In this document: one piece after another, positions 1 to 8,703 of the stretch
How the letters are laid out: each line of letters opens with the position of its first letter
How positions within the stretch are numbered: the stretch's first letter is position 1
Assembly: GCA_023386235.1 (NCBI GenBank)
Contig: JAEWKC010000004.1
Coordinates: 1-43,248, forward strand
Direction: 5' to 3'
DNA: 43,248 nucleotides
Origin: Bacteroidota bacterium
GTDB taxonomy: Bacteria > Bacteroidota > Bacteroidia > Chitinophagales > Chitinophagaceae
The notes under the pieces: model-generated
What the model was told of the DNA's origin: nothing
The model's input: only the letters and a program-made list of their open reading frames with translations
The model's database searches: none
Position numbers and translations under genes: made by a program

Positions 1-180
1 CCGTTGACACGCAACCCACGCTCGCAAGCCTCTTCGTTTGGCTTTATAAGCCAAACTCCCGAGTCTTTCTCCCAAAGCGTGTCAACAGTGGCGCTTGACC
101 AAATTTTATCTTGCCCGTCGTCTTGCCGCACTTGCCCATGGGCTGCGTGCAACAAGACGCTTAACAAAATTTATTCGCCA
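1..180. repeat. Structured non-coding block with nested inverted repeats
   Basis: No credible gene is visible here. Two hairpin systems can be read. The first has outer arms GTTGACACGC (3-12) and GCGTGTCAAC (77-86), inner arms CTCG (21-24)/CGAG (60-63), and a perfect core GTTTGGCTT (36-44)/AAGCCAAAC (48-56). The second pairs CGTCTTG (119-125) with CAAGACG (153-159), GCAC (128-131) with GTGC (147-150), and GCCC with GGGC around 134-143, with unpaired bulges between. An imperfect direct repeat starts at 92 and 158 (CGCTTGACC/CGCTTAACA, then an A/T-rich stretch). Bulged multi-arm hairpins recall integron attC sites or other mobile-element ends, but I cannot place proper core sites. Confidence 0.5.
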
Positions 181-352
181 TTGTATATATTTTATTTTGG
201 GCACTCATGATACCGCTGCGCTAAATTGATCCCGAAACAAATGCTCCTATTTTTTCTAAAACAAGTTTTGAAAAAATTCGCATTTTTTTCGGAACTTCGG
301 CAAGCGCAATCGTTAGCAGCAAGTTTGAAGACAATAATCTCTTTTTATAACA
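181..352. other. AT-rich non-coding stretch before the dehydrogenase gene
   Basis: This is the rest of the 352-base gene-free left end. It is AT-rich, with no ORF that resembles a protein. A GC-richer patch around 296-322 ends in GTTAGCAGC, which faintly resembles the 3' core of an integron cassette recombination site. No clear TAnnTTTG promoter box was found for the gene starting at 353. Confidence 0.35.
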
Positions 353-1330
353 ATGAAAATATTTATTAATAAATTAATACCTCAAAAAGGAATAGACATG
401 CTGTTGGCAGCAGGTCACACGGTTACGGTCAACCCCGAAGAGAATACACCTATCTCACAAAAATCATTAATAGAAAATTGCCGGCGGCACGAGGGGCTGA
501 TTGTAGCAGGATTTGCTCAGCTGGATGAATATTTTTTCTCTGAATGCAGCCATCTTAAAGCCGTTGCGCTGATGTCTGTGGGATACGACAGCGTAGACAT
601 GCATGCAGCTACCAGTTATAAAATACCTGTAAGCAACACGCCCGATGTATTAAGCAAAGCTACGGCAGAAACTGCCTTTTTGCTCATGCTGTCTGTGGCC
701 AGAAAAGCTTTTCACAACTATTTGAAAATTGTAAAAGGCCAATGGCAACAGTTTGAACCCACAGCCGATTTAGGCACCGACCTTCACCACAAAACACTGG
801 GTATTTACGGGCTGGGCAAAATCGGGTTTGAAATGGCTAAAAAATGTAAAGACGCCTACAACATGTCCGTCATTTACCACAATAGAAATCGTAACCGGGA
901 AGCCGAAAACCAACTTGCGGCAAAATATGTCTCCTTTAAAGAATTGTTACAGCAAAGCGACTTACTGTCTGTACATGCCAATCTTAATGAAGAAAATTTG
1001 GGCGTGTTCAACAAAGATGCTTTTAGCCAAATGAAGCCCTCCTCCATATTTGTAAATACAGCAAGAGGCGCCATGCACAACGAAGCAGATTTGAAATACG
1101 CTTTGGATAATAAAATTATCTGGGGTGCCGGGTTAGACGTAACCAATCCTGAACCGATGGATAAAAATAATCCACTCTTATTTATGCCCAACGTATGTAT
1201 TCTGCCACACATAGGCTCGGCTACACAACAAACACGCGATGCAATGGCAGCATTGGTTGCCAAAAATATGATAGCCGCTGCCAACAACGAAAAAATGCCA
1301 ACAGTCGTAAACAAAAAAGTATACGCATAA
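353..1330 (+). CDS. D-2-hydroxyacid dehydrogenase (glyoxylate/hydroxypyruvate reductase type)
   Basis: The 325-residue product has the full length and layout of the NAD(P)-dependent D-isomer 2-hydroxyacid dehydrogenases. It carries a catalytic domain split around a Rossmann domain with GLGKIG at 153-158. The catalytic triad is visible: Arg238 (in NTARG), Glu267 (in NPEP) and His286 (in LPHIGSA). Arginines follow the second beta strand (NRNRNR near 177-182), which in this family often goes with NADPH use; that part is inference. The likely reaction is cytosolic reduction of glyoxylate or hydroxypyruvate, but 2-ketogluconate reductase activity cannot be excluded. It is followed about 100 bases later by the formate-tetrahydrofolate ligase gene on the same strand, so a one-carbon/glyoxylate link is possible but unproven. 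Confidence 0.88.
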   Translation: MKIFINKLIPQKGIDMLLAAGHTVTVNPEENTPISQKSLIENCRRHEGLIVAGFAQLDEYFFSECSHLKAVALMSVGYDSVDMHAATSYKIPVSNTPDVLSKATAETAFLLMLSVARKAFHNYLKIVKGQWQQFEPTADLGTDLHHKTLGIYGLGKIGFEMAKKCKDAYNMSVIYHNRNRNREAENQLAAKYVSFKELLQQSDLLSVHANLNEENLGVFNKDAFSQMKPSSIFVNTARGAMHNEADLKYALDNKIIWGAGLDVTNPEPMDKNNPLLFMPNVCILPHIGSATQQTRDAMAALVAKNMIAAANNEKMPTVVNKKVYA

Positions 1331-1432
1331 TATTTACGCAATCGGTTTATTTACAAAAAACATTTTAGTTAAGGAAGTATTTTATTGCACCCATATTTAA
1401 TATCTTAGCTACTCAAAAAATACATTCATTTT

Positions 1433-3109
1433 ATGCGTATTCCTACCGATCTGGAAATAGCCCAAAAAGCTCCCATACGTAAGATAAGAGAGATAGCCGA
1501 AAAACTAAATATTGATAAAGAAGACCTCTATTACTACGGCAAGTACAAAGCTAAAGTGCCCCTAAAGTATATTGATGAAGAAAAAGTGAAGCATTCCAGG
1601 CTGATACTGGTTACCTCCATCAACCCTACTCCGGCCGGCGAAGGGAAAACCACGGTATCTGTAGGGCTGACAGATGGGTTAAATAAAATAGGCAAGAAGG
1701 CGATGGTAGCCCTGCGCGAGCCTTCCTTAGGTCCTGTGTTTGGCATGAAAGGCGGAGCAGCGGGCGGCGGGTATGCACAGGTTATTCCGATGGTAGATAT
1801 CAACCTGCATTTTACAGGTGATTTCGCTGCCATTGAAAAAGCCAATAACCTGTTGAGCGCGCTTATAGACAACAACCTTCAGTCCAAAAAAAATTCACTG
1901 AATCTTGATCCCAGAACAATCGTATGGAAACGCGTGATGGACATGAACGATCGGTCGCTCAGAAAAATCATCATTGGCACCGGAGGCAGCAAAAACGGTA
2001 TTCCTCGCGAGGATGGTTTTAATATTACACCTGCCAGTGAAATCATGGCCATACTCTGTCTTAGCCAGAGTATTAGTGAATTAAAAGAAAGATTAGGCAA
2101 TATTTTCATCGGTTATACTTTTGACAACCAACCCGTTTTTGCCCGCGATCTGAAAGCACAGGGCGCTATGGCCATATTGCTGAAGGATGCTTTTATGCCC
2201 AATCTTGTACAAACGCTGGAAGGCAATCCCGCTGTACTACACGGCGGACCGTTTGCCAACATCGCGCAAGGCACCAACTCTATTGTGGCTACCAAGCTTG
2301 CTATGTCGTTGAGTGATTATGTAGTTACAGAGGCCGGATTCGGCGCTGATTTAGGAGCCGAAAAATTTATGGACATTAAATGTCACTATGGAAATATACA
2401 GCCGCACGCGGTGGTCATCGTTGCTACCATCAAAGCACTGCGCTATCATGGTGGTGCAAAGAAAAATGAATACCTGAAGCCCAATTTGCTTTTGGTAAAA
2501 AGAGGTATTGAAAATCTAAAGAAACATATTGAGAACATTTTCAAATTCGGCATTACACCTATTGTCGCCATCAATCATTTTGCAAAAGATACTAAAGAAG
2601 AAATTGATTATGTAAAAAATGAATGTGCCAAAATGAATGTACAGGCTGTAGAAGCACACGAGTTTTTGCACGGTGGCGAAGGCATGAAAGACTTGGCGAA
2701 CGCCGTGGTAGACAACATTGCACTCAATAAAAATTCATTCCATCCGTTATACAATATCAACCTTCCGGTGGAAGATAAAATTGAAACGATTGCCAAGGAG
2801 CTGTATGGTGCACGAAAAGTGCAGTTTTCTTCTATCGCGCAAAACGATCTGAAAACTATTTATGCACTGGGACTGGATAAGTTGCCCGTATGTATGGCTA
2901 AAACACAAAAGTCTCTTTCAGATGATGAAAATGCCATTGGACGGCCAACTGATTTTACCATTCGTGTACGCCAGTTTGAAATTGCCGCCGGTGCAGGTTT
3001 TTTAATTCCCATATTAGGAGAAATGATGCGCATGCCCGGGTTACCATCAGTTCCGGCCGCCGAATACATGGATATTGATGCAGATGGAGAAATTACAGGG
3101 ATAAGTTAG
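1433..3109 (+). CDS. fhs: Formate--tetrahydrofolate ligase
   Basis: The enzyme joins formate to tetrahydrofolate with ATP, giving 10-formyl-THF for purine and one-carbon metabolism in the cytosol. The 558-residue product has the normal length of the family. It has the P-loop-like motif TPAGEGKTT at 66-74 and the conserved glycine-rich stretch EPSLGPVFGMKGGAAGGG at 96-113. Near the C-terminus are the family's typical GRPTDF and GAGFLIP segments. The start is taken at the first ATG, which gives the usual MRIPTDLEIAQ-type N-terminus. No Shine-Dalgarno sequence precedes it, and only a weak -7-like box is seen upstream. It stands alone, about 100 bases after the dehydrogenase gene. Confidence 0.97.
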   Translation: MRIPTDLEIAQKAPIRKIREIAEKLNIDKEDLYYYGKYKAKVPLKYIDEEKVKHSRLILVTSINPTPAGEGKTTVSVGLTDGLNKIGKKAMVALREPSLGPVFGMKGGAAGGGYAQVIPMVDINLHFTGDFAAIEKANNLLSALIDNNLQSKKNSLNLDPRTIVWKRVMDMNDRSLRKIIIGTGGSKNGIPREDGFNITPASEIMAILCLSQSISELKERLGNIFIGYTFDNQPVFARDLKAQGAMAILLKDAFMPNLVQTLEGNPAVLHGGPFANIAQGTNSIVATKLAMSLSDYVVTEAGFGADLGAEKFMDIKCHYGNIQPHAVVIVATIKALRYHGGAKKNEYLKPNLLLVKRGIENLKKHIENIFKFGITPIVAINHFAKDTKEEIDYVKNECAKMNVQAVEAHEFLHGGEGMKDLANAVVDNIALNKNSFHPLYNINLPVEDKIETIAKELYGARKVQFSSIAQNDLKTIYALGLDKLPVCMAKTQKSLSDDENAIGRPTDFTIRVRQFEIAAGAGFLIPILGEMMRMPGLPSVPAAEYMDIDADGEITGIS

Positions 3110-3116
3110 AGGGAAG

Positions 3117-3153
3117 AAGGATGAGGGATGAAGGATGAAGGATGAGGGTGAGG
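3117..3153. repeat. Short GGATGA-type tandem repeat
   Basis: About five imperfect copies of a purine-rich unit (GGATGAG/GGATGAA) follow the fhs stop codon. There is no coding sense. It may be slippage-prone spacer DNA. Confidence 0.6.
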
Positions 3154-3220
3154 TAGCAGACAATAGTTTGGCTCTGCGCTCAACAAGACAAAATTGCGCG
3201 AAGGTGTCCAACTTAAGAGA

Positions 3221-3268
3221 AAGCGAAGAATCTACATTACCTATACAGGATATGTAGATTCTTCGCTT
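3221..3268. repeat. Perfect 17-bp inverted repeat of the dispersed 'TTCTTCGCTTCGTTCAGGAT' family
   Basis: Arms 3221-3237 and 3252-3268 (AAGCGAAGAATCTACAT and its complement) are perfectly complementary around a 14-nt loop. The right arm runs on into CGTTCAGGATCACAAAA. The reverse complement of that stretch matches 29884-29911 closely (TTGT-ATCCTGAAC-AAG-GAAG--TCT), so the two are members of one repeat family. It lies between the convergent ends of fhs and pruA and could end transcription from both sides, although no U-tract is present. Confidence 0.7.
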
Positions 3269-3332
3269 CGTTCAGGATCACAAAACAACTTTAAGGAATC
3301 CACCTCATTGTTGCATGTGAGCAACTATATGA

Positions 3333-4964
3333 TTATTCATCTGCCAAAAAAGGATAGGCATAATGCACAGGTGGATTATGCGTTTCTTTAATTGTTCTGG
3401 CGCTTAGCCAACGATATAAATTTATCATGCTTCCGGCTTTGTCATTCGTGCCCGACGCTCTTGCGCCGCCAAATGGCTGCTGACCTACAACAGCGCCCGT
3501 TGGCTTATCATTTATATAAAAATTACCGGCAGCCTGGCGCAGCTTTTCAGTAGCGGTTATAACAGCTTCTCTGTCCTGTGCAATGAAAGCGCCCGTTAAC
3601 GCGTACTCAGAAGTAGTATTGACCAAGTCAAGCGTTTGTTCAAATTTATTGGCATCGTATGTATAGATGGTAAGCACCGGCCCGAATATTTCTTCGCACA
3701 TGGTTACATATTTCGGATCTGTAGTTTCTATTACGGTAGGTTCTATGAAGTATCCTTCCGATTTATCGTAATTGCCACCTACAAGAATTTTAGTTTTCTT
3801 ATCCTTTTTAGCGTTATCAATATATTTCGCTATTTTATCAAAGGATTTCTCATCAATCACCGCGTTGATAAAATTACCGAAATCCTCTACTGTTCCTATT
3901 TTAAAAGAAGAAACCATTTCTACCAGTTTCGCTTTTATTTTATCGGACAGATTAGACGGCAGATAAGCACGTGAAGCCGCGGAACATTTTTGCCCCTGAT
4001 ATTCAAACGCGCCTCTTGCCAGGGCAGTAGCGGCCACATCAACATCGGCAGATTGGTGCACCAATACAAAATCTTTACCGCCCGTTTCTCCTACTATTCT
4101 TGGATAGGTTTTATATGAATGAATATTTTTACCAATTGTAGACCAAATATTATTGAACACTCCTGAGGAGCCTGTAAAATGAATGCCTGCAAAATCAGGA
4201 TGCGCAAAACATATATTGCCTAACTCACCACCCGATACAAAAATTAAATTGATAACTCCATCGGGCAAACCGGCCTCTTTTAATATTTTCATGATCCAGT
4301 AGGCACTGTATACCTGTGTGTTTGACACTTTCCATACAACTGTATTGCCGCACATAGCAGCGCTTGTAGGCAAGTTGCCCGCAATAGCGGTAAAATTAAA
4401 AGGTGTGATAGCCAGTACAAAACCTTCCAGCGGACGCCACTCCAGCCTGTTGTGCACACCCGGGGCAGAGAGAGGCTGCTGCTTATATATCTCGCTTAAG
4501 AAATGTGTATTGAACCGCAAGAAATCTATCAATTCGCAGGCGCTGTCAATCTCTGCCTGGTAGGCGTTTTTACTCTGACCCAGCATGGTAGCCGCATTTA
4601 ACTGAAAACGATACTTCGTAGCAATAAGATCCGCCGCTTTCAAAAATATGGCCGCACGATCTTCCCAAGGTGTATTTTCCCAGGAAGGCTTTGCTTTCAG
4701 CGCCGCGTCAATGGCATTCTTTATTTCTTTTTCTCCTCCCTGATAATAGTTGCCTAAGGTATGCTTTATTTCATGCGGAGGATGAATAGCAACTTTTGTT
4801 TTTGTCTTTACGTTTTTTCCGCCAATCACCATAGGAATGTCTAACACTTTTCTCTTTGCTTCCTGCAAAGCGTTTTTCAACGCGGCTCTTTCCGGTGAAC
4901 CGGGAGCATAGTTAAGCGTAGGCTCGTTGGCCGGCGTGGGGTAATTAAAATAGCCTAAATTCAT
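3333..4964 (-). CDS. pruA: L-glutamate gamma-semialdehyde (1-pyrroline-5-carboxylate) dehydrogenase
   Basis: This aldehyde dehydrogenase oxidises glutamate semialdehyde to glutamate with NAD+, the second step of proline breakdown. The 543-residue length and sequence fit the stand-alone P5CDH type (ALDH4A1-like) rather than the bifunctional PutA. Key residues are visible: Asn190 in TPFNF, Glu293 in GETGGKD, and the catalytic Cys327 in GQKCSAASR. The C-terminal PFGGARASGTNDKAG segment is also typical. It lies 37 bases downstream of the DUF3467 gene on the same strand, so the two are probably co-transcribed. No proline dehydrogenase gene lies in the window. Confidence 0.96.
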   Translation of the reverse strand: MNLGYFNYPTPANEPTLNYAPGSPERAALKNALQEAKRKVLDIPMVIGGKNVKTKTKVAIHPPHEIKHTLGNYYQGGEKEIKNAIDAALKAKPSWENTPWEDRAAIFLKAADLIATKYRFQLNAATMLGQSKNAYQAEIDSACELIDFLRFNTHFLSEIYKQQPLSAPGVHNRLEWRPLEGFVLAITPFNFTAIAGNLPTSAAMCGNTVVWKVSNTQVYSAYWIMKILKEAGLPDGVINLIFVSGGELGNICFAHPDFAGIHFTGSSGVFNNIWSTIGKNIHSYKTYPRIVGETGGKDFVLVHQSADVDVAATALARGAFEYQGQKCSAASRAYLPSNLSDKIKAKLVEMVSSFKIGTVEDFGNFINAVIDEKSFDKIAKYIDNAKKDKKTKILVGGNYDKSEGYFIEPTVIETTDPKYVTMCEEIFGPVLTIYTYDANKFEQTLDLVNTTSEYALTGAFIAQDREAVITATEKLRQAAGNFYINDKPTGAVVGQQPFGGARASGTNDKAGSMINLYRWLSARTIKETHNPPVHYAYPFLADE

Positions 4965-5001
4965 ATTGTAAATTATTAATTGTTATTTATTACTTGCAAC
5001 A

Positions 5002-5316
5002 CTATGCTTGTGCCGCCGGACCAAAATTTAGCGGCAACTCTACATCTTTTATATCAATGGTTCCATGCTGTGCTTCGTAGTTGGCTATATTGTCGGCCAA
5101 AGCGCGCAGCAATCTTTTAGCGTGAATAGGTGCCAGTATTATTCTTGATTTCACTTTGCTCTTAGGCGTACTGGGCATTATATTCACAAAGTCTAATATA
5201 AACTCGGCATAGCTGTGCTGTATAACTACCAGGTTGGCATAGCTGCCTTCTGCAACTTCTTCAGTTAATTCTATATTTAACTGGTTAGCATTGGGATCTT
5301 GTTGTTGTTGTGACAT
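5002..5316 (-). CDS. DUF3467 family protein
   Basis: This is a 104-residue protein of unknown function. It has a glutamine-rich N-terminus (SQQQQDPNANQ) followed by a conserved core with YANLVVIQHSYAEFILDF and a PIHAKRLLRAL segment, which match my memory of DUF3467, a family common in Bacteroidota. No signal peptide or membrane segment is seen, so it is probably cytosolic. It lies just upstream of pruA on the same strand. A good -7 box (TATTTTTG on the minus strand, 5336-5343) lies 20 bases before the start codon and probably drives both genes. Confidence 0.85.
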   Translation of the reverse strand: MSQQQQDPNANQLNIELTEEVAEGSYANLVVIQHSYAEFILDFVNIMPSTPKSKVKSRIILAPIHAKRLLRALADNIANYEAQHGTIDIKDVELPLNFGPAAQA

Positions 5317-5335
5317 AAAATAAATATATTTTCAA

Positions 5336-5343
5336 CAAAAATA
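5336..5343 (-). promoter_or_regulatory. -7 promoter box before the DUF3467/pruA pair
   Basis: The minus strand reads TATTTTTG, a full match to the Bacteroidota TAnnTTTG box, 20 bases before the start codon. I did not find a strong -33 TTG partner. Confidence 0.5.
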
Positions 5344-5485
5344 CAAAAAGATACTGCTATTACGCCTATGAATGCCGTTAATATAAAAGTTGTTTAACTT
5401 TTTTATCTATTGTGCGAATGTGAAGACATAGCAAAAGCTCAATAATGTTTTTTTCTACATAAAAACCATTGAACAGCTTACTTTT

Positions 5486-6289
5486 TTATCGTTCATAAAA
5501 AGAAAGAATAGGAATAGAACTTACTTTAGCTATTTTATGAGAACGGCTGCTCTGCATGATGCGGTCGAAGAAGCCATGTTTTTGAGGAATAATTATCAGC
5601 CAGTCAAAATTATTTTCGGTAAGAAAATCTTGTATGCCTATTTCAAAATTATCGCATTCCTGAGAAATATATTCTGAAGCTATGCCCGACAAAGATTCTT
5701 TTAAAACTTTAGGCGGTTCTATATATTCTCCTACATTGTGTACATTAAATACTGTAAGCTTGTCAGAAAATTTGCGAGTCCATTCTACTACTGAATGATA
5801 CGGTGTGGTATCGCGCAGCTTCTTATAATTAACGGCATAGCATAAATGTTGTACGCCGTGCCATTTAACGTTTTTTGGTACAATTAAAACAGGAACGGTA
5901 AAGGAGCGCAATGCAGATACTGCCGTACTGCCCCAGAGGAAGCTATCGTTTTCACCACTCATACCAAATACAATAAGCATGGGTGTTTCCCTGCTCACAA
6001 TATCATTTATACAGTCATTGATCCTGCCTACACAAGACCGGTAACTGATATGAATGTCTTTGTTTATAACAGTCAGCCTGCTCATTTCGCCTTGCAAAGC
6101 CTCTTCTGTATTTCGCTCCAACTCCTGGATATCTATGTATTGCATTCCCGTATCGGAAAACGTAAAAGGCACGTCAAAAGAATGCACCAGCTCCAAAGAC
6201 GTTTTAAAATAGTCTGCCAAATGCAAAGCATAGTCGGCAGCATTTTTAGCTGCAACTGAAAAATCGGTAGCTACGATAATTCTGCTCAT
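5486..6289 (-). CDS. Universal stress protein with two UspA domains
   Basis: The 267-residue protein consists of two tandem Usp domains. The first (about 1-140) starts with IIVATDFS and ends with a Usp-like nucleotide-binding stretch (FGMSGENDSFLWGS...VPVLIVP). The second (about 145-267) is more divergent but ends similarly (IIIPQKHGFFDRIMQ...SIPILSF). Proteins of this class are cytosolic and bind ATP or related nucleotides under stress; the exact role here is unknown. It is a stand-alone gene, about 90 bases after the cytidine deaminase gene on the same strand and about 170 bases before the DUF3467 gene. Confidence 0.88.
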   Translation of the reverse strand: MSRIIVATDFSVAAKNAADYALHLADYFKTSLELVHSFDVPFTFSDTGMQYIDIQELERNTEEALQGEMSRLTVINKDIHISYRSCVGRINDCINDIVSRETPMLIVFGMSGENDSFLWGSTAVSALRSFTVPVLIVPKNVKWHGVQHLCYAVNYKKLRDTTPYHSVVEWTRKFSDKLTVFNVHNVGEYIEPPKVLKESLSGIASEYISQECDNFEIGIQDFLTENNFDWLIIIPQKHGFFDRIMQSSRSHKIAKVSSIPILSFYER

Positions 6290-6378
6290 TGCAAAATATT
6301 TTTGTTAGAAAGAAAATAAATAATGCCTAAGATTTGTCCTTATAAATTTACGGATTTTTTTTAAAAGACGATAAAAAT

Positions 6379-6864
6379 CTATCCTAAATCTTCTCCGGAA
6401 AAGCTAAATGGCAGTAAAACCTCACAACCATCCAGCACTATTACCGGTCCTTCTCTGCCTCCCAGAATAATTTTCATCTTATTCTGAAACCTCTTTTCGT
6501 ATTCAAGCATTGCCTGCCTGCACATACCACAGGGAGACAATGGTTTGGCGCTTTTATTATTCCTGTCGGAATAGCTTATCGCAATAGCTTTTACGGCAAC
6601 CTGCGGCTTTACGGAAGCTATGGTGCTTAGCAATGCGCGTTCGGCACAAATGGTAACAGGATAGCTAGCATTTTCTTGGTTGGCCGAAGTGTAAACACTA
6701 TTGTCTTCCAATAACGCGGCAGCGCCCACTTTAAAATCAGAGTAAGGTGTATAGGCTTTTTTTGTAGCTTCATAAGCTTTCTCCAGCAATCCTTTATCTT
6801 CTATGCTCAGCTCATCCGCGCTATCAAATACTTGGTAGGTAAAGTCAAATTTTTTTACCTGCAT
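6379..6864 (-). CDS. cdd: Cytidine deaminase
   Basis: The enzyme deaminates cytidine and deoxycytidine to uridine forms in pyrimidine salvage. The 161-residue protein shows the zinc site of the family: Cys73-Ala-Glu75 (TICAERALLS, Glu75 as the proton shuttle) and PCGMCRQ with Cys112 and Cys115. The N-terminal YTPYSDFKVGAA segment is the usual substrate-binding region. The length is slightly above the 130-135 residues of small homotetrameric CDAs, because of an N-terminal extension. It follows lepB on the same strand, but a strong terminator separates the two, so it probably has its own promoter. Confidence 0.94.
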   Translation of the reverse strand: MQVKKFDFTYQVFDSADELSIEDKGLLEKAYEATKKAYTPYSDFKVGAAALLEDNSVYTSANQENASYPVTICAERALLSTIASVKPQVAVKAIAISYSDRNNKSAKPLSPCGMCRQAMLEYEKRFQNKMKIILGGREGPVIVLDGCEVLLPFSFSGEDLG

Positions 6865-6880
6865 ATTTTTATAATTTAAT

Positions 6881-6910
6881 AAAAAATGTCCCTCAAAAAT
6901 AAGAGGGACA
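6881..6910 (-). terminator. Rho-independent terminator of lepB
   Basis: Arms TGTCCCTC (6887-6894) and GAGGGACA (6903-6910) form a perfect 8-bp stem with an 8-nt loop. On the minus strand it is followed by a run of T (6886-6881). It lies just after the lepB stop codon. Confidence 0.85.
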
Positions 6911-6936
6911 CCAAATTTACAATATTTTGCTTACAA

Positions 6937-8454
6937 TTATTTTATCGATTTAAACAGTCTTTTCCAGCGGATGCCGTTTTGCGAGCTAAACCATATCAAA
7001 GACGCTTTGCCCACAATGTGCGTTTCGGGCACAAAGCCCCAGTAGCGGCTATCCTGGCTTCTGTGCCGGTTATCGCCCATCATCCAATAATAATTGTATT
7101 TAAATGTATAGCTGCCGGTAGGTTGGCCGTCTATAATAAACTGCCCGTTACGCTCTTCCAGGATATGTCCTTCGTAGCTGGTGATTAACCTTCTGTAAAT
7201 ATTGATATTAGAAGGAGTAAGCTGTACCGTAGCGCCTTTCTCAGGAATGTATAGCGGCCCGAAATTATCTGTAGACCAGTGATGCTGTCCATCATTAGGA
7301 AATAACATGGTAGAGGTGGATGTATCTAAGTCAAACCTGATGTCCACTACATTTGGCAATGCCTTTACTTTAGCCGCGTCTTCAGGGCGCATAGTCATTC
7401 TATAAAAATTATTGCCCAAGCCTTCGTACTCCGGCTGGTCAGAGGCATTTGCCGGAAATAATTTGATATTAATTACATCTGTAAGAAAATCGTTGGGAAT
7501 AGCCTGACCATTGGTATGCACAATATAAGGCATTTGCGATTCTGGTGGAATGTATGCAGGCTTTCCGCTTATGAACAGGTGCCCGTTTTTTATATAAACC
7601 GTGTCGCCCGGTATGGCCGTACATCTCTTAATATAGTTATCTGTTTTATCTCTGGGATGTACCATTAGCTTGGGGTGATCGTTAAGCAACGCCTGCCGGT
7701 CACCTTTATAGCGCTCTCTCAGCAGGTCGTAATAAGGCACCGCCGATCCGTATCCCGGCTCATTGATAATTGTGTCGCCGATAGGCACATTAAATACCAC
7801 TACATCATTACGTTGAATATTGCCCAAAGCCGGCAATCTCTTATAAGGAAATTTTGCCCATTCTACATAGGAAGGTGTCGTTTGAGACAAAGGCATTACG
7901 TTATGCACAAACGGAAAGCTTAACGGAGTTTCCGGTACCCGCGGACCGTAGCTTAATTTATTTACAAAAAGAAAATCATTTATCAGCAAGGTCTTTTCCA
8001 TACTTCCCGTAGGAATTACATACGCCTCAAAAATAAACGTACGAATAATGGTGGCCGCTACAGTGGCAAAAACCAAAGCATCCACCCACTCACGAGCAGT
8101 ACTTTTCTTGTAAAGCTTCTCTCTTTCGGGACCAATCCATCTTACATCATTTGACAATCCCAGATAAGGAAGATAAACGAAAGGAGCTACTACCGTAAGT
8201 GTATGGGATAATAAATCAAACTTACCAAAATGCATTACAAACCGTATGGTGATCCATATAGTAATGAAAAAACCTACCACAGGTATCAGCTGCAACCAAA
8301 ACCAATACTTTTTAATATTGCATTTTTCCACTATCTGCCAGGTATTGTAAAAAGGTATAAGCGCTTTCCATTGCGGAATGCCTGCTTTTTTAAACATGAA
8401 ATACAAACCAATATGCCAACCGATAAAGCAAATCAACAGGTAAATCCAAAACAT
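6937..8454 (-). CDS. lepB: Signal peptidase I (large Bacteroidota type)
   Basis: This membrane serine protease removes signal peptides from exported proteins. At 505 residues it is much longer than the E. coli enzyme, as is usual in Bacteroidota. Residues 1-100 hold several membrane segments (about 1-20, 50-72 and 85-100), and a further one lies at 123-143. The catalytic Ser151 sits in IPTGSMEKTL, the general-base Lys277 in YIKRCTAIPGD, and the conserved GDNRHRSQDSRYWG begins at 460. A long insert between Ser and Lys (about 170-270) is visible. A -7 box (8477-8484) lies just upstream. Confidence 0.95.
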   Translation of the reverse strand: MFWIYLLICFIGWHIGLYFMFKKAGIPQWKALIPFYNTWQIVEKCNIKKYWFWLQLIPVVGFFITIWITIRFVMHFGKFDLLSHTLTVVAPFVYLPYLGLSNDVRWIGPEREKLYKKSTAREWVDALVFATVAATIIRTFIFEAYVIPTGSMEKTLLINDFLFVNKLSYGPRVPETPLSFPFVHNVMPLSQTTPSYVEWAKFPYKRLPALGNIQRNDVVVFNVPIGDTIINEPGYGSAVPYYDLLRERYKGDRQALLNDHPKLMVHPRDKTDNYIKRCTAIPGDTVYIKNGHLFISGKPAYIPPESQMPYIVHTNGQAIPNDFLTDVINIKLFPANASDQPEYEGLGNNFYRMTMRPEDAAKVKALPNVVDIRFDLDTSTSTMLFPNDGQHHWSTDNFGPLYIPEKGATVQLTPSNINIYRRLITSYEGHILEERNGQFIIDGQPTGSYTFKYNYYWMMGDNRHRSQDSRYWGFVPETHIVGKASLIWFSSQNGIRWKRLFKSIK

Positions 8455-8476
8455 GTGTTATTAATTTTTATAAAGG

Positions 8477-8484
8477 CAAATGTA
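8477..8484 (-). promoter_or_regulatory. -7 promoter box of lepB
   Basis: The minus strand reads TACATTTG, a full TAnnTTTG match, 22 bases upstream of the lepB start codon. Confidence 0.5.
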
Positions 8485-8639
8485 TAGTAATATTACCAAA
8501 GTATTAGTATTAACTTTATTTGATTTATCACAAGCTGCAATAAAAAATCTACTCCTGATTTCTTTTACTATTGAATAGAATAACACAAACGTTTACCTAA
8601 AATAATCTCTCAACCGATGGTTTTACAGAGTTTTAAAAG

Positions 8640-8647
8640 TAAATTTG
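8640..8647 (+). promoter_or_regulatory. -7 promoter box of the GH2 gene
   Basis: TAAATTTG is a full match to the TAnnTTTG box. It lies 56 bases before the ATG at 8704 but downstream of the longer in-frame start at 8617, so it helps decide the start of the gene. Confidence 0.55.
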
Positions 8648-8703
8648 ACCGGCTTAAAATATACAGCGTACAAAGTTTTTTTCTATATAAAAATTTAATA
8701 ATT

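Noticed and set aside
1..352. tRNA or 6S-like RNA at the left end
   Set aside because: The arms do not fold into a cloverleaf and no T-loop or CCA end is seen; the stems are too bulged and too long.
874..1341. 155-residue minus-strand ORF opposite the 2-hydroxyacid dehydrogenase
   Set aside because: It is a shadow of a gene with clear catalytic motifs on the plus strand, and the antisense translation shows no family pattern.
3110..3332. CRISPR array in the short GGATGA repeats
   Set aside because: The units are 7 bases long and adjacent, with no spacers and no cas genes.
8617..8703. Longer start of the GH2 gene at 8617
   Set aside because: The -7 box at 8640-8647 would lie within the coding sequence, and only the start at 8704 opens with a signal peptide.
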